Shown here in pieces: positions 36,145-45,737 of a DNA stretch of 64,000 nt. A model generated the notes under the pieces. It was not told where the DNA came from, ran no database searches, and worked only from the letters and a program-made list of their open reading frames with translations. The stretch's first letter is position 1. The number at the start of each line of letters is the position of its first letter. The position numbers were made by a program, and so were the translations under genes. Source of the stretch: Micrococcales bacterium (GTDB lineage Bacteria; Actinomycetota; Actinomycetes; S36-B12; UBA10799). Where the stretch lies: NCBI GenBank assembly GCA_016719135.1, contig JADKAV010000018.1:1-64000 (forward strand), read 5' to 3'.

Positions 36145-37001
36145 CCGATCTCGACATCAGCGGCGAGTTCGAGCAAGGCATCGCGCACCCGGTCGGGGTA
36201 CTCCAGGACCAGGAAGTGGGTCGCGTCCCACCGCTCGACGCGACCCCGAGGTGTACGTTCGGCGGCTGCCTCCACCGCGGCCGGGTCGGTCACGAAGTCC
36301 TGGGCGGCGCTGACGTAGACCACGGGGCAGGAGACCGCCGAAAGGTCCATGGGCTGATGACGCTGCAAGGCACTGGCCAGATGGCCGTACCAGGTGACAT
36401 CCATGGCCAGGAAATCGCGCAGCGCCTCACGCACGGTGGTCAGATCGGCAGAGGCACCGATCGCCCCGGTGGACTTGAGAAGTTCCGCGGTGGTGGGCAG
36501 TTCTCCCAGTCGGTGGACGAGTCTGCCCAGTAATGCTCCCGAGGTCTGCAGCAGCGCCGTCGTGAAGGAGACCAGCGACATCGCGACATCGCGGGGAATC
36601 GAAGCGACCGGCAGCATCGCCTGCGCTGAGCCGCCCGGAACTCCTGCCAACGCCAGCACCCCGGCCACCCGATCGTCCACGGCGGCCAGTTCAAGAGCGA
36701 TGTTCACCCCCAGCGACCAGCCGACCACCAAGTACTGGTCCCAGCCTGCGTCCTCGACGACGGCCAGAGCATCTGCCACGTGGTCGGACATCTCGACGCC
36801 GCCGTGCGGCACCGAGGACGGTGGGATGCCCCGGTGGAACCACGTGCGGGCGTCGAAGCCGCAGTCCGGGTCGCGCAGGGTGGGCCAGGCGGCGGGACTG
36901 GAGGCCAGCCCGTTGCAGATGAGGAGCGGAATGCCGTCACCGCCGTTGGACCATGCGGCGATAGTCGTGCCGTCGGCGCTGGTCACGGCGGTCTGGGTCA
37001 C
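36141..37001 (-). CDS. Alpha/beta hydrolase
   Basis: 286 residues with the alpha/beta hydrolase fold: the oxyanion region PLLICNGLASSPAAW, the nucleophile elbow GWSLGVN with serine near residue 95, an aspartate in SAAQDFVTDP and the histidine in WDATHFLVLEYPDRV. The substrate is unknown; possibilities are esters, lipids or a non-hydrolytic role. Its 3' end overlaps the convergent substrate-binding gene by four bases. ATG 37001. Confidence 0.85.
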   Translation of the reverse strand: MTQTAVTSADGTTIAAWSNGGDGIPLLICNGLASSPAAWPTLRDPDCGFDARTWFHRGIPPSSVPHGGVEMSDHVADALAVVEDAGWDQYLVVGWSLGVNIALELAAVDDRVAGVLALAGVPGGSAQAMLPVASIPRDVAMSLVSFTTALLQTSGALLGRLVHRLGELPTTAELLKSTGAIGASADLTTVREALRDFLAMDVTWYGHLASALQRHQPMDLSAVSCPVVYVSAAQDFVTDPAAVEAAAERTPRGRVERWDATHFLVLEYPDRVRDALLELAADVEIG

Positions 37002-37040
37002 GCACCCAGTGTGCCCTGCCGGGCTTGGCAGATGGGGGCG

Positions 37041-38765
37041 CTACCGGAGAACCGAGACCGGGACCGGTGTGGCGCGGTCGGCGGTGCCTCCGTCCCCGAG
37101 TTGTCCGCCATCGCCGGCACCCCAGCACACCGGCAGTTGGTTGACACGCGTGGCGCAGACGTGCTGATATCCCGCCGAGACCGAGGACGCATCACCCAAC
37201 CCAGCGACCTGCACCGGGCTGTTGACGTCGGTGAACGTGCCGTCGCCGATCTGCCCGCTGCTGTTCGCGCCCCAGCACTTCACGGTGCCGCCTTCTAGGG
37301 TCACGCAGGATGAGAAGCCGCCCACGGACAGCGACGTGACTGCATTCACCGAGGTGTTCACCGGACTGGACGAGTCGTTGAAGCTCCCGTCACCGAGTTG
37401 GCCGGCGTCGTTGCGGCCCCAGCACCGGACCGTGCCTGCGCCGATCGACCGCGCGCAGGCATGGCTGTTCCCGATGCCGATGTCTTGAGAGTCGGCCAGT
37501 CCCGTGACCTGCACGGGTGAGAGTTGATTCGAGGGAGGAAATGACACCCCCAACTGGCCGGAGTCGTTGAATCCCCAGCAGCGAGCTGTGCCGTCCACGA
37601 GGCTGGCGCAGGTCGACCCTGAGCCCGCCGAGACGGACAATGCGGTGGTCACTCCCGTCACCTGCACGGGCACCTTGTTGATCGTATTAGCGGCACCGAC
37701 GCCCATCTGACCCGCGTTCCCCAGCCCCCAACACTTCACCCTTCCGCCCAGCAGCGACGCACAACTGAAACCGTCGCCACTGCTGAGCGTGAATGCTTTG
37801 TCCAGGCCCAGGGCGACCGGAACCGGTGTGCCCGAGCTGATCGTGTCGTTGTTGCCCAATTCGCCGTTGTTCCCGTATCCCCAGCACAGAACCGATCGGT
37901 CGGACCGTATGGCGCACGAATGCTGGCGTCCGGCCGACACGGCGATCGCATCCGACACGCCCACCACCGTCGACAAGTCAGTGGGGGCGAGGGTGCCGTT
38001 CCCGAGCTGACCGACGGAATTGTCGCCCCAACACCGGATCGATCCGTCGTCGATGAGCGCACAGGTGTGATCGCCACCCGCGCTGATGGAACTGATGCCT
38101 AACGTCTTGACGGTGAGCACACGCCGGTCTGAGACCCGCCCGTCGCTGGCGATCGCGAATGCGGCGTACGAGTACTCACTGCCCGGTGCGAGTCCGGTAT
38201 CCCTGGCTGCACTCTGCGTGACAGCTACAAGGACTCCAGCATTTGGGCTGTCCGGGGCAGTTGGACCTGCGGCTCGGCGCACAACGACGGAGTCTTGGGA
38301 CGAGGCCCACGTCACGCTCACGGAGGTCAGTTCGCGATCTCCGACCCGGAGATCGCTCACGGGCGTGACCGGCGGGGGAATGGGTGGTGTCGGCGGAGTG
38401 ACCAGTCGGTAGCGGATCCGAACCCGTTTGCCTTTACCTGATGTGACGCGGACGCTCTGCTTCTTCGCAGAGGGCACGTAGGAACTACCTCCGACGCTCA
38501 CTGTCCTGGCAACGATGCGGTACCTGCCCGGCTTCATCCGTTTGAGGGTCTTCGACTTCGTCAGCGTCTTCTTGTAGCCCTTGCGTTTGATGGTCACCGC
38601 GGCTTTGGTGCGCTTGGGCAGACCGGTTACCTTCACGGTCAGGCTGCGACTCGGCGCTTTGGCGACGGGCAGCGTCATCGGCTGGGCGAGTGCGGAATGG
38701 GGGAGTAGTGCCGCGGCGAGTGCGGCTACGGCCAGGCCCGTAGTGACCGTCATGCGTGAAGACAT
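37041..38765 (-). CDS. Secreted RCC1-repeat (seven-bladed propeller) protein with Fn3-like domain
   Basis: 574 residues. Signal peptide TVTTGLAVAALAAALLPHSALA, then a basic region of about 80 residues (KAPSRSLTVKVTGLPKRTKA...RVRIRYRLV), a proline linker (TPPTPPIPPP), an Fn3-like domain (VSDLRVGDRELTSVSVTW) and seven RCC1-type repeats. The repeats are recognisable by CWGDNSVGQLGNG, CWGYGNNGELG, CWGLGNAGQMG, CWGFNDSGQLG, CWGRNDAGQLG, CWGANSSGQIG and CWGAGDGGQLG. Seven repeats complete a propeller. Start ATG 38765 or the ATG four codons later. No frameshift despite repetition. Likely extracellular binding protein; partner unknown. Confidence 0.9.
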   Translation of the reverse strand: MSSRMTVTTGLAVAALAAALLPHSALAQPMTLPVAKAPSRSLTVKVTGLPKRTKAAVTIKRKGYKKTLTKSKTLKRMKPGRYRIVARTVSVGGSSYVPSAKKQSVRVTSGKGKRVRIRYRLVTPPTPPIPPPVTPVSDLRVGDRELTSVSVTWASSQDSVVVRRAAGPTAPDSPNAGVLVAVTQSAARDTGLAPGSEYSYAAFAIASDGRVSDRRVLTVKTLGISSISAGGDHTCALIDDGSIRCWGDNSVGQLGNGTLAPTDLSTVVGVSDAIAVSAGRQHSCAIRSDRSVLCWGYGNNGELGNNDTISSGTPVPVALGLDKAFTLSSGDGFSCASLLGGRVKCWGLGNAGQMGVGAANTINKVPVQVTGVTTALSVSAGSGSTCASLVDGTARCWGFNDSGQLGVSFPPSNQLSPVQVTGLADSQDIGIGNSHACARSIGAGTVRCWGRNDAGQLGDGSFNDSSSPVNTSVNAVTSLSVGGFSSCVTLEGGTVKCWGANSSGQIGDGTFTDVNSPVQVAGLGDASSVSAGYQHVCATRVNQLPVCWGAGDGGQLGDGGTADRATPVPVSVLR

Positions 38766-38956
38766 GAGTAGATTGTGCCGCCTCGCTGGGCGTTGATCAA
38801 CAAAAGGTGTCGAGTCTGCGCACGGGGCGCAGCCCTCACGGCTGGCGACAAGCACGCGGACAGATGGGTTATGCTGATGACGCTTCGGGCCAACGGCGTC
38901 CCGCGGGCCGCGCGATAGCGTGCGTCCGATCGGTAGACCCAAGACCAGGAGTGCCC

Positions 38957-41900
38957 ATGATCCCCGCCAACGGCCTGTACGACCCAGCGTTCGAGCACGA
39001 CGCCTGCGGTGTCGCATTCGTCGCGACCATGTCCGGTGAGCCCAGTCACGAGATCGTGCAGCACGCGTTGACCGCCTTGCGCAACCTCGAGCACCGCGGT
39101 GCCTCCGGCAGCGAGCCCGACTCCGGCGACGGTGCCGGGATTCTGATCCAGGTGCCCGACGCACTGTTCCGCGACATGGTGGAATTCGACCTCCCGCGGG
39201 CGGGGGAGTATGCAGTCGGCACCGCGTTCCTGCCGTCCGAGCCCGGCGAGGCCGCGGTTGCCGTCAAGTCGATCGAGTCGATCGCAGCCGATGAGGGCCT
39301 GACGGTGCTGGGCTGGCGGGAGGTGCCGACCTTCGATGCGATGGTGGGGCAGACCGCGCGCAGCACCATGCCGCAGTTCCGGCAGTTGTTCCTGACCGGT
39401 CCGACCGGTGACGACGAACTCCATCTGGAGCGCCTTGCCTTCGTCCTGCGCAAGCGCGCCGAGCGTGAGGCGGGCATTTACTTCCCCTCGTTGAGCACCC
39501 GCACGATCGTGTACAAGGGCATGCTCACCACCGCGCAACTGGAGCCGTTCTTCCCCGACCTGTCCGACCCGCGGACTGCCTCGACACTTGGGATGGTCCA
39601 CTCGCGCTTCTCGACGAACACGTTCCCGAGCTGGCCGTTGGCGCATCCGTTCCGGCTGATCGCCCACAACGGTGAGATCAACACCGTCAAGGGCAACCGC
39701 AACTGGATGCGTGCCCGGGAGGCGCTGCTGACCAGCGAACTGATCCCCGGCGACCTCGAGCGCCTCTTCCCGATCTGCACCCCGACGGCCAGCGACTCCG
39801 CGAGTTTCGACGAGGTCCTCGAGTTGCTGTACCTGGGCGGACGGCCACTGCCGCACGCGGTGCTGATGATGATCCCGGAGGCCTGGGAGAACAACACTGA
39901 GATGGACCCGGCGCGGCGCGCCTTCTACGAGTACCACTCCACGCTGACCGAACCGTGGGACGGACCTGCCAGTGTGTCCTTCACCGACGGCCGCTTGATC
40001 GGGGCGGTACTGGACCGCAACGGTCTGCGTCCGGGACGGTTCTGGGTGACCTCCGACGGGCTGGTCGTGCTGGCCTCCGAGGCCGGTGTGCTCGACCTCG
40101 ACCCGGCGACGGTCGTGCGCAAGGGGCGCCTGCAGCCCGGCAAGATGTTCCTGGTCGACACGGTCGCCGGGCGCATCATCGAGGACGACGAGATCAAGGC
40201 CGAGTTGGCCGCGGAACACCCCTACGAGGAGTGGCTGCACGCCGTCATGATCCACCTCGAGGAACTGCCCGAGCGTGAGCACGTCATCCACACCAGGCCG
40301 TCGATCGCCCGCCGTCAGCAGTCCTTCGGCTACACCGAGGAGGAACTGCGGGTCATCCTCACCCCGATGGCACAGGGCGGTATGGAACCCATCGGCTCCA
40401 TGGGCACCGACACGCCGGTGGCCGTGCTGTCCGACAGGCCGCGACTGCTGTTCGACTACTTCGCGCAGCTGTTCGCCCAGGTGACCAACCCGCCGCTCGA
40501 TGCGCTGCGCGAGGAGATCATCACGTCGCTGAGCAGCCCGATCGGCCCCGAGGGAAATCTGCTGGATGCCACACCGGCACACTGCCGTCAGGTGCTGCTG
40601 CCGTTCCCCGTGATCGACAGTGACGAGTTGGCCAAGATCCTCAACATCAATGCCGACGGGGATCTCCCCGGTTTCGCGGCGATGAAGGTGCGCGGCCTCT
40701 ACGACGTCAACCGGGGTGCCGAAGCCCTTGAACAGCGGCTCGAGGAGATCTTCGCGGAGATCGACGCCGCCATCGACTCGGGCATCCGGTTCCTGGTCCT
40801 CAGCGACCGCGACTCCGACCCGGAGCACGCCCCGATCCCGTCGCTGTTGCTGACCTCCGCGGTGCACCACCACTTGGTGCGGCAGAAGACACGCACTCTC
40901 ACCTCGGTCATCGTGGAAGCCGGAGACGTGCGCGAGGTGCATCACGTGGCACTGCTCGTGGGATACGGGGCTGCGGCGGTCAACCCATACCTCGCGATGG
41001 AGACCGTCGAGTCGATGGTGCGCTCGGGCACGATCACCGGCATCACGCCCGAGGTGGCCGTGCGCAACCTGGTCAAGGCGCTGGGCAAAGGAGTCCTGAA
41101 GGTGATGTCGAAGATGGGCATCTCCACGGTCGCCTCCTACCGCGGCGCCCAGGTGTTCGAGGCCCTGGGCCTGAGCCAGGAACTGGTGGACCGGCACTTC
41201 ACCGGCACGACGTCGAAACTCGGCGGGGTCGGCCTCGACGTGATCCACGAGGAGGTGCGTGGCCGTCACCAGACCGCCTACCCACCGACCGGCATCTCCC
41301 CGGCGCACCGGGCCCTCGACATCGGCGGGGAGTACCAGTGGCGCCGCGAGGGCGAGCCGCACCTGTTCGACCCCGAGACGGTGTTCAGGCTGCAGCACGC
41401 CACCCGCGAGGGTCGCTACGACGTTTTCCGGCAGTACACCGACACCGTCGATGACCAGAGCCAGCGCCTCATGACCCTGCGCGGCCTGTTCGACCTGAAG
41501 ATCGGGCAGCGTCCGCCGGTTCCGATCGACGAGGTGGAGCCGGTCAGCGAAATCGTGAAGCGCTTCTCCACGGGCGCGATGAGTTATGGATCGATCTCCA
41601 AAGAGGCTCACGAGACGCTGGCGATCGCGATGAACCGGTTGGGTGCGAAGTCCAATACCGGTGAGGGCGGCGAGGACCCCGAGCGTTTCCAGCCGTTGCC
41701 CAACGGGGATTCCAAGCGCTCGTCGATCAAGCAGGTCGCGTCTGGTCGGTTCGGAGTCACCAGCGAATACCTGGTGAACGCCGACGACATCCAGATCAAG
41801 ATGGCTCAGGGCGCCAAGCCCGGTGAGGGTGGGCAACTCCCGGCGCACAAGGTGTACCCGTGGGTGGCCAAGACCCGGCACTCCACGCCGGGCGTCGGCT

Positions 41901-43465
41901 TGATCTCCCCGCCTCCGCACCACGACATCTACTCGATCGAGGATCTGGCGCAATTGATCCACGACTTGAAGAACGCCAACCCGCGCGCGCGTGTGCACGT
42001 GAAACTGGTCGCGGAGGTCGGCGTCGGAACCGTTGCGGCCGGTGTGAGCAAGGCGCACGCCGATGTCATCCTCATCTCCGGCCACGACGGCGGGACCGGT
42101 GCCTCGCCGCTGACCTCGCTGAAACACGCGGGCGGGCCCTGGGAACTCGGGCTGGCCGAAACGCAGCAGACGCTGATCGCCAACGGCCTGCGCGATCGCG
42201 TGGTGGTGCAGACCGACGGTCAGTTGAAGACCGGCCGGGACGTGGTCATCGCAGCGCTGCTGGGAGCCGAGGAGTACGGCTTCGCCACCGCACCGCTGGT
42301 GGTCATGGGGTGCGTGATGATGCGGGTGTGCCACTTGGACACCTGCCCGGTGGGGGTCGCCACTCAGAACCCCGTGCTGCGCGAGCGGTTCACCGGACAG
42401 CCGGAATTCGTGGTCAATTTCTTCGAGTTCATCGCCGAGCAAGTGCGGGAGTACCTCGCGGAACTCGGCTATCGCAGCCTGGAGGAGCTCATCGGCAAGG
42501 TGGACCTGCTGGACGTCCACAAGGCGGTGGACCACTGGAAGGCGCAGGGGCTGGACCTTTCCCCGATTCTGGTGCAACCCGAACCGGGGGCTGCCACCCG
42601 TTGCGTCACCACCCAGGACCACGGCTTGGACAAGGCGCTGGACGTGCATTTGATCGAACTGTGCGAGCCGGCGCTGGAGTACCGGGAGCCGGTGCGCGCG
42701 CAGTTGCCGATCCGCAACGTGAACCGGACCGTCGGCACCATGCTGGGCAGTGAACTGACCCGGCGGCACGGCGCAGATGGGCTTCCGCCCGGCACTATCG
42801 ACATCACGTTCACCGGTTCAGCCGGGCAGAGTTTCGGGGCATTCGTGCCCAAGGGGGTCACCTTGCGTTTGGACGGGGACACCAACGACTACCTGGGCAA
42901 GGGGTTGTCCGGCGGGACCCTGATCGTCCGGCCCGACCAGCGCGCGCAGTTCACCGCCCACGAGCAGATCATCGCCGGCAACGTGATCGCCTACGGCGCG
43001 ACCGACGGGCGCATCTTCGCCAGCGGCATGGTCGGCGAGCGTTGCTGCGTGCGCAACAGTGGAGCCACGGTGGTCGTCGAAGGAGTCGGCGATCACGGCT
43101 GTGAGTACATGACCGGTGGTCATGCGGTGGTCCTCGGTCCGGTCGGCCGGAACTTCGCCGCCGGAATGTCGGGTGGGACGGCGTTCCTGCTCGACGCGAA
43201 CATCGAGCACATCAACCAGGACATGGTGGGCTTGGAGGACCTCGATGCCGAGGACGGCAACTGGCTGGCCGGCATCGTCGCCGAGCACGCCGAACAGACC
43301 GGTTCGCTCATCGCGCAGGAACTGCTGGCCGACTGGCCGTCGTCGCTGCGGCGGTTCGCCAAGGTGATGCCGCGCGACTACCGAAGAGTGCTCGATGCAA
43401 TAGCCCTGGCCGAAAGTGAAGGCCGCAACGTGGACGAGGCGATCATGGAGGCAAGCCGTGGCTGA
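38957..43465 (+). CDS. gltB: Glutamate synthase (NADPH) large subunit
   Basis: GltB makes two glutamates from glutamine and 2-oxoglutarate. At 1,502 residues it has the full domain order: an N-terminal glutamine amidotransferase with the nucleophile cysteine at residue 17 (HDACGVAF, exposed after removal of a short propeptide), HNGEINTVKGNRNWM, the central domain, the FMN domain with SYGSISKEAHETLA, the 3Fe-4S cysteines CVMMRVCHLDTCPVGVA, and the C-terminal beta-helix with repeated glycines. ATG 38957 has AGGAG at 38947-38951. An intact frame over 4.5 kb shows that the frameshifts elsewhere are local. A TATGCT hexamer near 38870 may be the -10. Confidence 0.98.
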   Translation: MIPANGLYDPAFEHDACGVAFVATMSGEPSHEIVQHALTALRNLEHRGASGSEPDSGDGAGILIQVPDALFRDMVEFDLPRAGEYAVGTAFLPSEPGEAAVAVKSIESIAADEGLTVLGWREVPTFDAMVGQTARSTMPQFRQLFLTGPTGDDELHLERLAFVLRKRAEREAGIYFPSLSTRTIVYKGMLTTAQLEPFFPDLSDPRTASTLGMVHSRFSTNTFPSWPLAHPFRLIAHNGEINTVKGNRNWMRAREALLTSELIPGDLERLFPICTPTASDSASFDEVLELLYLGGRPLPHAVLMMIPEAWENNTEMDPARRAFYEYHSTLTEPWDGPASVSFTDGRLIGAVLDRNGLRPGRFWVTSDGLVVLASEAGVLDLDPATVVRKGRLQPGKMFLVDTVAGRIIEDDEIKAELAAEHPYEEWLHAVMIHLEELPEREHVIHTRPSIARRQQSFGYTEEELRVILTPMAQGGMEPIGSMGTDTPVAVLSDRPRLLFDYFAQLFAQVTNPPLDALREEIITSLSSPIGPEGNLLDATPAHCRQVLLPFPVIDSDELAKILNINADGDLPGFAAMKVRGLYDVNRGAEALEQRLEEIFAEIDAAIDSGIRFLVLSDRDSDPEHAPIPSLLLTSAVHHHLVRQKTRTLTSVIVEAGDVREVHHVALLVGYGAAAVNPYLAMETVESMVRSGTITGITPEVAVRNLVKALGKGVLKVMSKMGISTVASYRGAQVFEALGLSQELVDRHFTGTTSKLGGVGLDVIHEEVRGRHQTAYPPTGISPAHRALDIGGEYQWRREGEPHLFDPETVFRLQHATREGRYDVFRQYTDTVDDQSQRLMTLRGLFDLKIGQRPPVPIDEVEPVSEIVKRFSTGAMSYGSISKEAHETLAIAMNRLGAKSNTGEGGEDPERFQPLPNGDSKRSSIKQVASGRFGVTSEYLVNADDIQIKMAQGAKPGEGGQLPAHKVYPWVAKTRHSTPGVGLISPPPHHDIYSIEDLAQLIHDLKNANPRARVHVKLVAEVGVGTVAAGVSKAHADVILISGHDGGTGASPLTSLKHAGGPWELGLAETQQTLIANGLRDRVVVQTDGQLKTGRDVVIAALLGAEEYGFATAPLVVMGCVMMRVCHLDTCPVGVATQNPVLRERFTGQPEFVVNFFEFIAEQVREYLAELGYRSLEELIGKVDLLDVHKAVDHWKAQGLDLSPILVQPEPGAATRCVTTQDHGLDKALDVHLIELCEPALEYREPVRAQLPIRNVNRTVGTMLGSELTRRHGADGLPPGTIDITFTGSAGQSFGAFVPKGVTLRLDGDTNDYLGKGLSGGTLIVRPDQRAQFTAHEQIIAGNVIAYGATDGRIFASGMVGERCCVRNSGATVVVEGVGDHGCEYMTGGHAVVLGPVGRNFAAGMSGGTAFLLDANIEHINQDMVGLEDLDAEDGNWLAGIVAEHAEQTGSLIAQELLADWPSSLRRFAKVMPRDYRRVLDAIALAESEGRNVDEAIMEASRG

Positions 43466-44909
43466 CCCGAGAGGTTTCATGAAGGCAGGACGGCAACTGC
43501 CGGCGCGGCGGCCCGTCGACATCCGCATCCAGGACTGGCGCGAGGTGTACGAGTCGTTCGGGGAATCGAAACTGCGCACCCAGGCGGCCCGCTGCATGGA
43601 CTGCGGCATCCCGTTCTGCCACAACGGCTGCCCGCTGGGCAACCTGATCCCGGAGTGGAACGACCTGACCCGCCGCGGTGATTGGCATGCTGCGATCGAG
43701 CGTCTGCACGCGACGAACAACTTCCCCGAATTCACCGGCCGACTGTGCCCGGCGCCGTGCGAGACAGCCTGCGTACTGGGGATCAACCAGGACCCGGTGA
43801 CGATCAAGCAGGTCGAGGTCTCCATCGTCGACCGGGCGTGGGACTCCGGGTGGGTTCAGCCGCAGCCCCCCGAGCGACTGTCGGGCAAGACCGTGGCCGT
43901 GGTGGGATCCGGGCCGGCGGGTCTTGCCGCCGCCCAGCAACTGGCCCGCGCGGGCCACACTGTGGCCGTCTACGAACGCGCCGACCGGATCGGCGGTCTG
44001 CTGCGCTACGGAATCCCCGAGTTCAAGATGGAGAAGAGCCATCTGACCCGGCGGTTGGCGCAGATGGAGGCCGAGGGTGTCAAATTCCGCACCGGCATCG
44101 AGATCGGGACCGATCTGTCGGCTGACGACCTGCGCCGCCGCTACGACGCGGTCCTGCTGGCGGTCGGTTCGACGATCGGCCGCGACCTGCCGGTACCCGG
44201 CCGCGAGCTGACCGGGGTTTATCAGGCGATGGATTACCTGCCGTTGGCCAACCGCGTGCAGGAGGGCGACCTGGAGGAGGCGCCGATCAGCGCCGCCGGC
44301 AAGCACGTGGTGATCATCGGTGGTGGCGACACTGGAGCCGACTGCCTGGGAACCGCCATCCGGCAGGGGGCCGCGAGCATCACGCAACTGGAGATCCTCT
44401 CCACCCCTCCGGAAACGCGACCCGCAGGCCAGCCCTGGCCGACCTACCCGATGATCTTCCGCGTCTCGTCCGCGCATGAGGAGGGCGGCGACCGCGTCTT
44501 CTCGGTGTCGACCAAACGCTTCATCGGCGAGAATGGCGTCCTGACGGGCCTTGAGATCGTCGAGGTGGAGTGGACGGATGGGCGACCGGTCGAGATCGCC
44601 GGGACTGAGCGCGTGATACCGGCGGACCTGGTCACTTTGGCCATGGGCTTCGTCGGTCCCGAGGCGGACGCTTTCTGCTCCCAGATGGGACTTGAGCGCG
44701 ATGAGCGCGGCAACTTGGTCCGCGACGACGACTACGCGACGAAGGTGCCGGGTGTCTTCGTGGCCGGTGACGCCGGGCGAGGGCAGTCGCTGATCGTGTG
44801 GGCGATCGCGGAGGGCAGGGCTGCGGCCTCGTCCATCGACCAGCATCTGATGGGCACCACGAACCTGCCGAAGCCGTTGCCGGCGTCCGCGCGTCAGGTG
44901 ACGGTGTAG
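43458..44909 (+). CDS. gltD: Glutamate synthase (NADPH) small subunit
   Basis: GltD passes electrons from NADPH through FAD and iron-sulfur clusters to GltB. The 483-residue protein has two cysteine clusters (CMDCGIPFCHNGCPLGNLIP and CPAPCETACVLGI), the FAD fold VAVVGSGPAGLAAAQQLARAG, the NADPH fold VVIIGGGDTGADCLGTA and VFVAGDAGRGQSLIVWAI. GTG 43458 overlaps the last eight bases of gltB, so translation is coupled. The stop codon itself is part of a 106-bp direct repeat that recurs 250 bp downstream. Confidence 0.97.
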   Translation: MADPRGFMKAGRQLPARRPVDIRIQDWREVYESFGESKLRTQAARCMDCGIPFCHNGCPLGNLIPEWNDLTRRGDWHAAIERLHATNNFPEFTGRLCPAPCETACVLGINQDPVTIKQVEVSIVDRAWDSGWVQPQPPERLSGKTVAVVGSGPAGLAAAQQLARAGHTVAVYERADRIGGLLRYGIPEFKMEKSHLTRRLAQMEAEGVKFRTGIEIGTDLSADDLRRRYDAVLLAVGSTIGRDLPVPGRELTGVYQAMDYLPLANRVQEGDLEEAPISAAGKHVVIIGGGDTGADCLGTAIRQGAASITQLEILSTPPETRPAGQPWPTYPMIFRVSSAHEEGGDRVFSVSTKRFIGENGVLTGLEIVEVEWTDGRPVEIAGTERVIPADLVTLAMGFVGPEADAFCSQMGLERDERGNLVRDDDYATKVPGVFVAGDAGRGQSLIVWAIAEGRAAASSIDQHLMGTTNLPKPLPASARQVTV

Positions 44910-45610
44910 GCGGTCCTAGATCAGCCGTTGGCGAGAGTCTGATGGCCTGGCGGTCACTGTCTGATGCGTGACGTGCTGGGCGGTGGTTGATCCACTCGGC
45001 CTCGCGAAGGTGGGGCGAGCCGGCCCACAGGCGTGAGAGTTGGGTACGGGCGTTGGAGATCGGTACGGGCGTTGGAGATCGACGGGCCGTGCAACTCCAA
45101 CGGCTGTGCCTTTGTCCAACGTACGTACATAACTCCAACGTCTGCGCGGGGTGGTGTAGGCGGTCCTGGATCAGTCGGTTGGCGAGAGTCCGATGGCCTG
45201 GCGGTCACTGTCTGATGCGTGACGTGCTGGGCGGTGGTTGATCCACTCGGCCTCGCGAACGTGGGGCGTTCACCGGCGCACAGGCGTGAGAGTTGGGTAC
45301 GGGCGTTGGGACGGCGACGGCCGGAACCCAACGCCTGCACCGGCGGGCGGCCGACCCACAGGCGTAGAGTTGGGTACGGGCGTTGGAGATCGGTACGGGC
45401 GTTGGAGATCGACGGGCCGCAACTCCAACGGCTGTGCGCTTGTCCAACGTACGTGCATAAGTCCAACGCCTGCGCCGGGGCGGGCGGCCGACCCACAGGC
45501 GTGAGAGTTGGGTACGGGCGTTGGAGATCGGTACCGGCGTTGGAGATCGACGGGCCGTGCAACTCCAACGGCTGTGCCTTTGTCCAACGTACGTGCATAA
45601 GTCCAACGCG
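44904..45610 (+). repeat. Intergenic repeat array between gltD and pyk
   Basis: About 800 bp without a gene. A 106-bp segment (44904-45009) recurs at 45154-45259 (period 250 bp) with a few mismatches. A second core unit of about 110 bp occurs at 45031-45140, 45361-45471 and 45496-45609, plus a shortened copy at 45281-45337. Each full core has GCGTTGGAGATC twice followed by three complementary TCCAACG boxes, allowing CGTTGGAG/CTCCAACG hairpins. Translations over it are repetitive and not protein-like. The region 45610-45737 holds the pyk promoter and little else. Confidence 0.85.
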
Positions 45611-45724
45611 TGCGCGCGGGCGGTCAAGTCCGGCCGGAACGGCAGATGCCAACCGAGCTGCCCATTTTGCTGAACGCTGAACCAAATGCGCCAGATCCGG
45701 CAAGCGCGTCCCGTCGACAGTGAC

Positions 45725-45730
45725 TACGCT
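45725..45730 (+). promoter_or_regulatory. -10 box of pyk
   Basis: TACGCT ends seven bases before the GTG at 45738, the best pyk start. It implies a leaderless transcript and argues against the earlier GTG at 45720, which lies upstream of the box. Confidence 0.5.
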
Positions 45731-45737
45731 CGGACGA

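Noticed and set aside
38750..42769. 1,339-codon open frame antisense to gltB
   Set aside because: Histidine/arginine/glutamine-rich shadow frame; gltB occupies the same DNA with clear motifs.
44910..45720. Coding sequence between gltD and pyk (for example 44954-45853 minus)
   Set aside because: The frames translate the repeat units into repetitive non-protein-like strings on both strands, without start signals.
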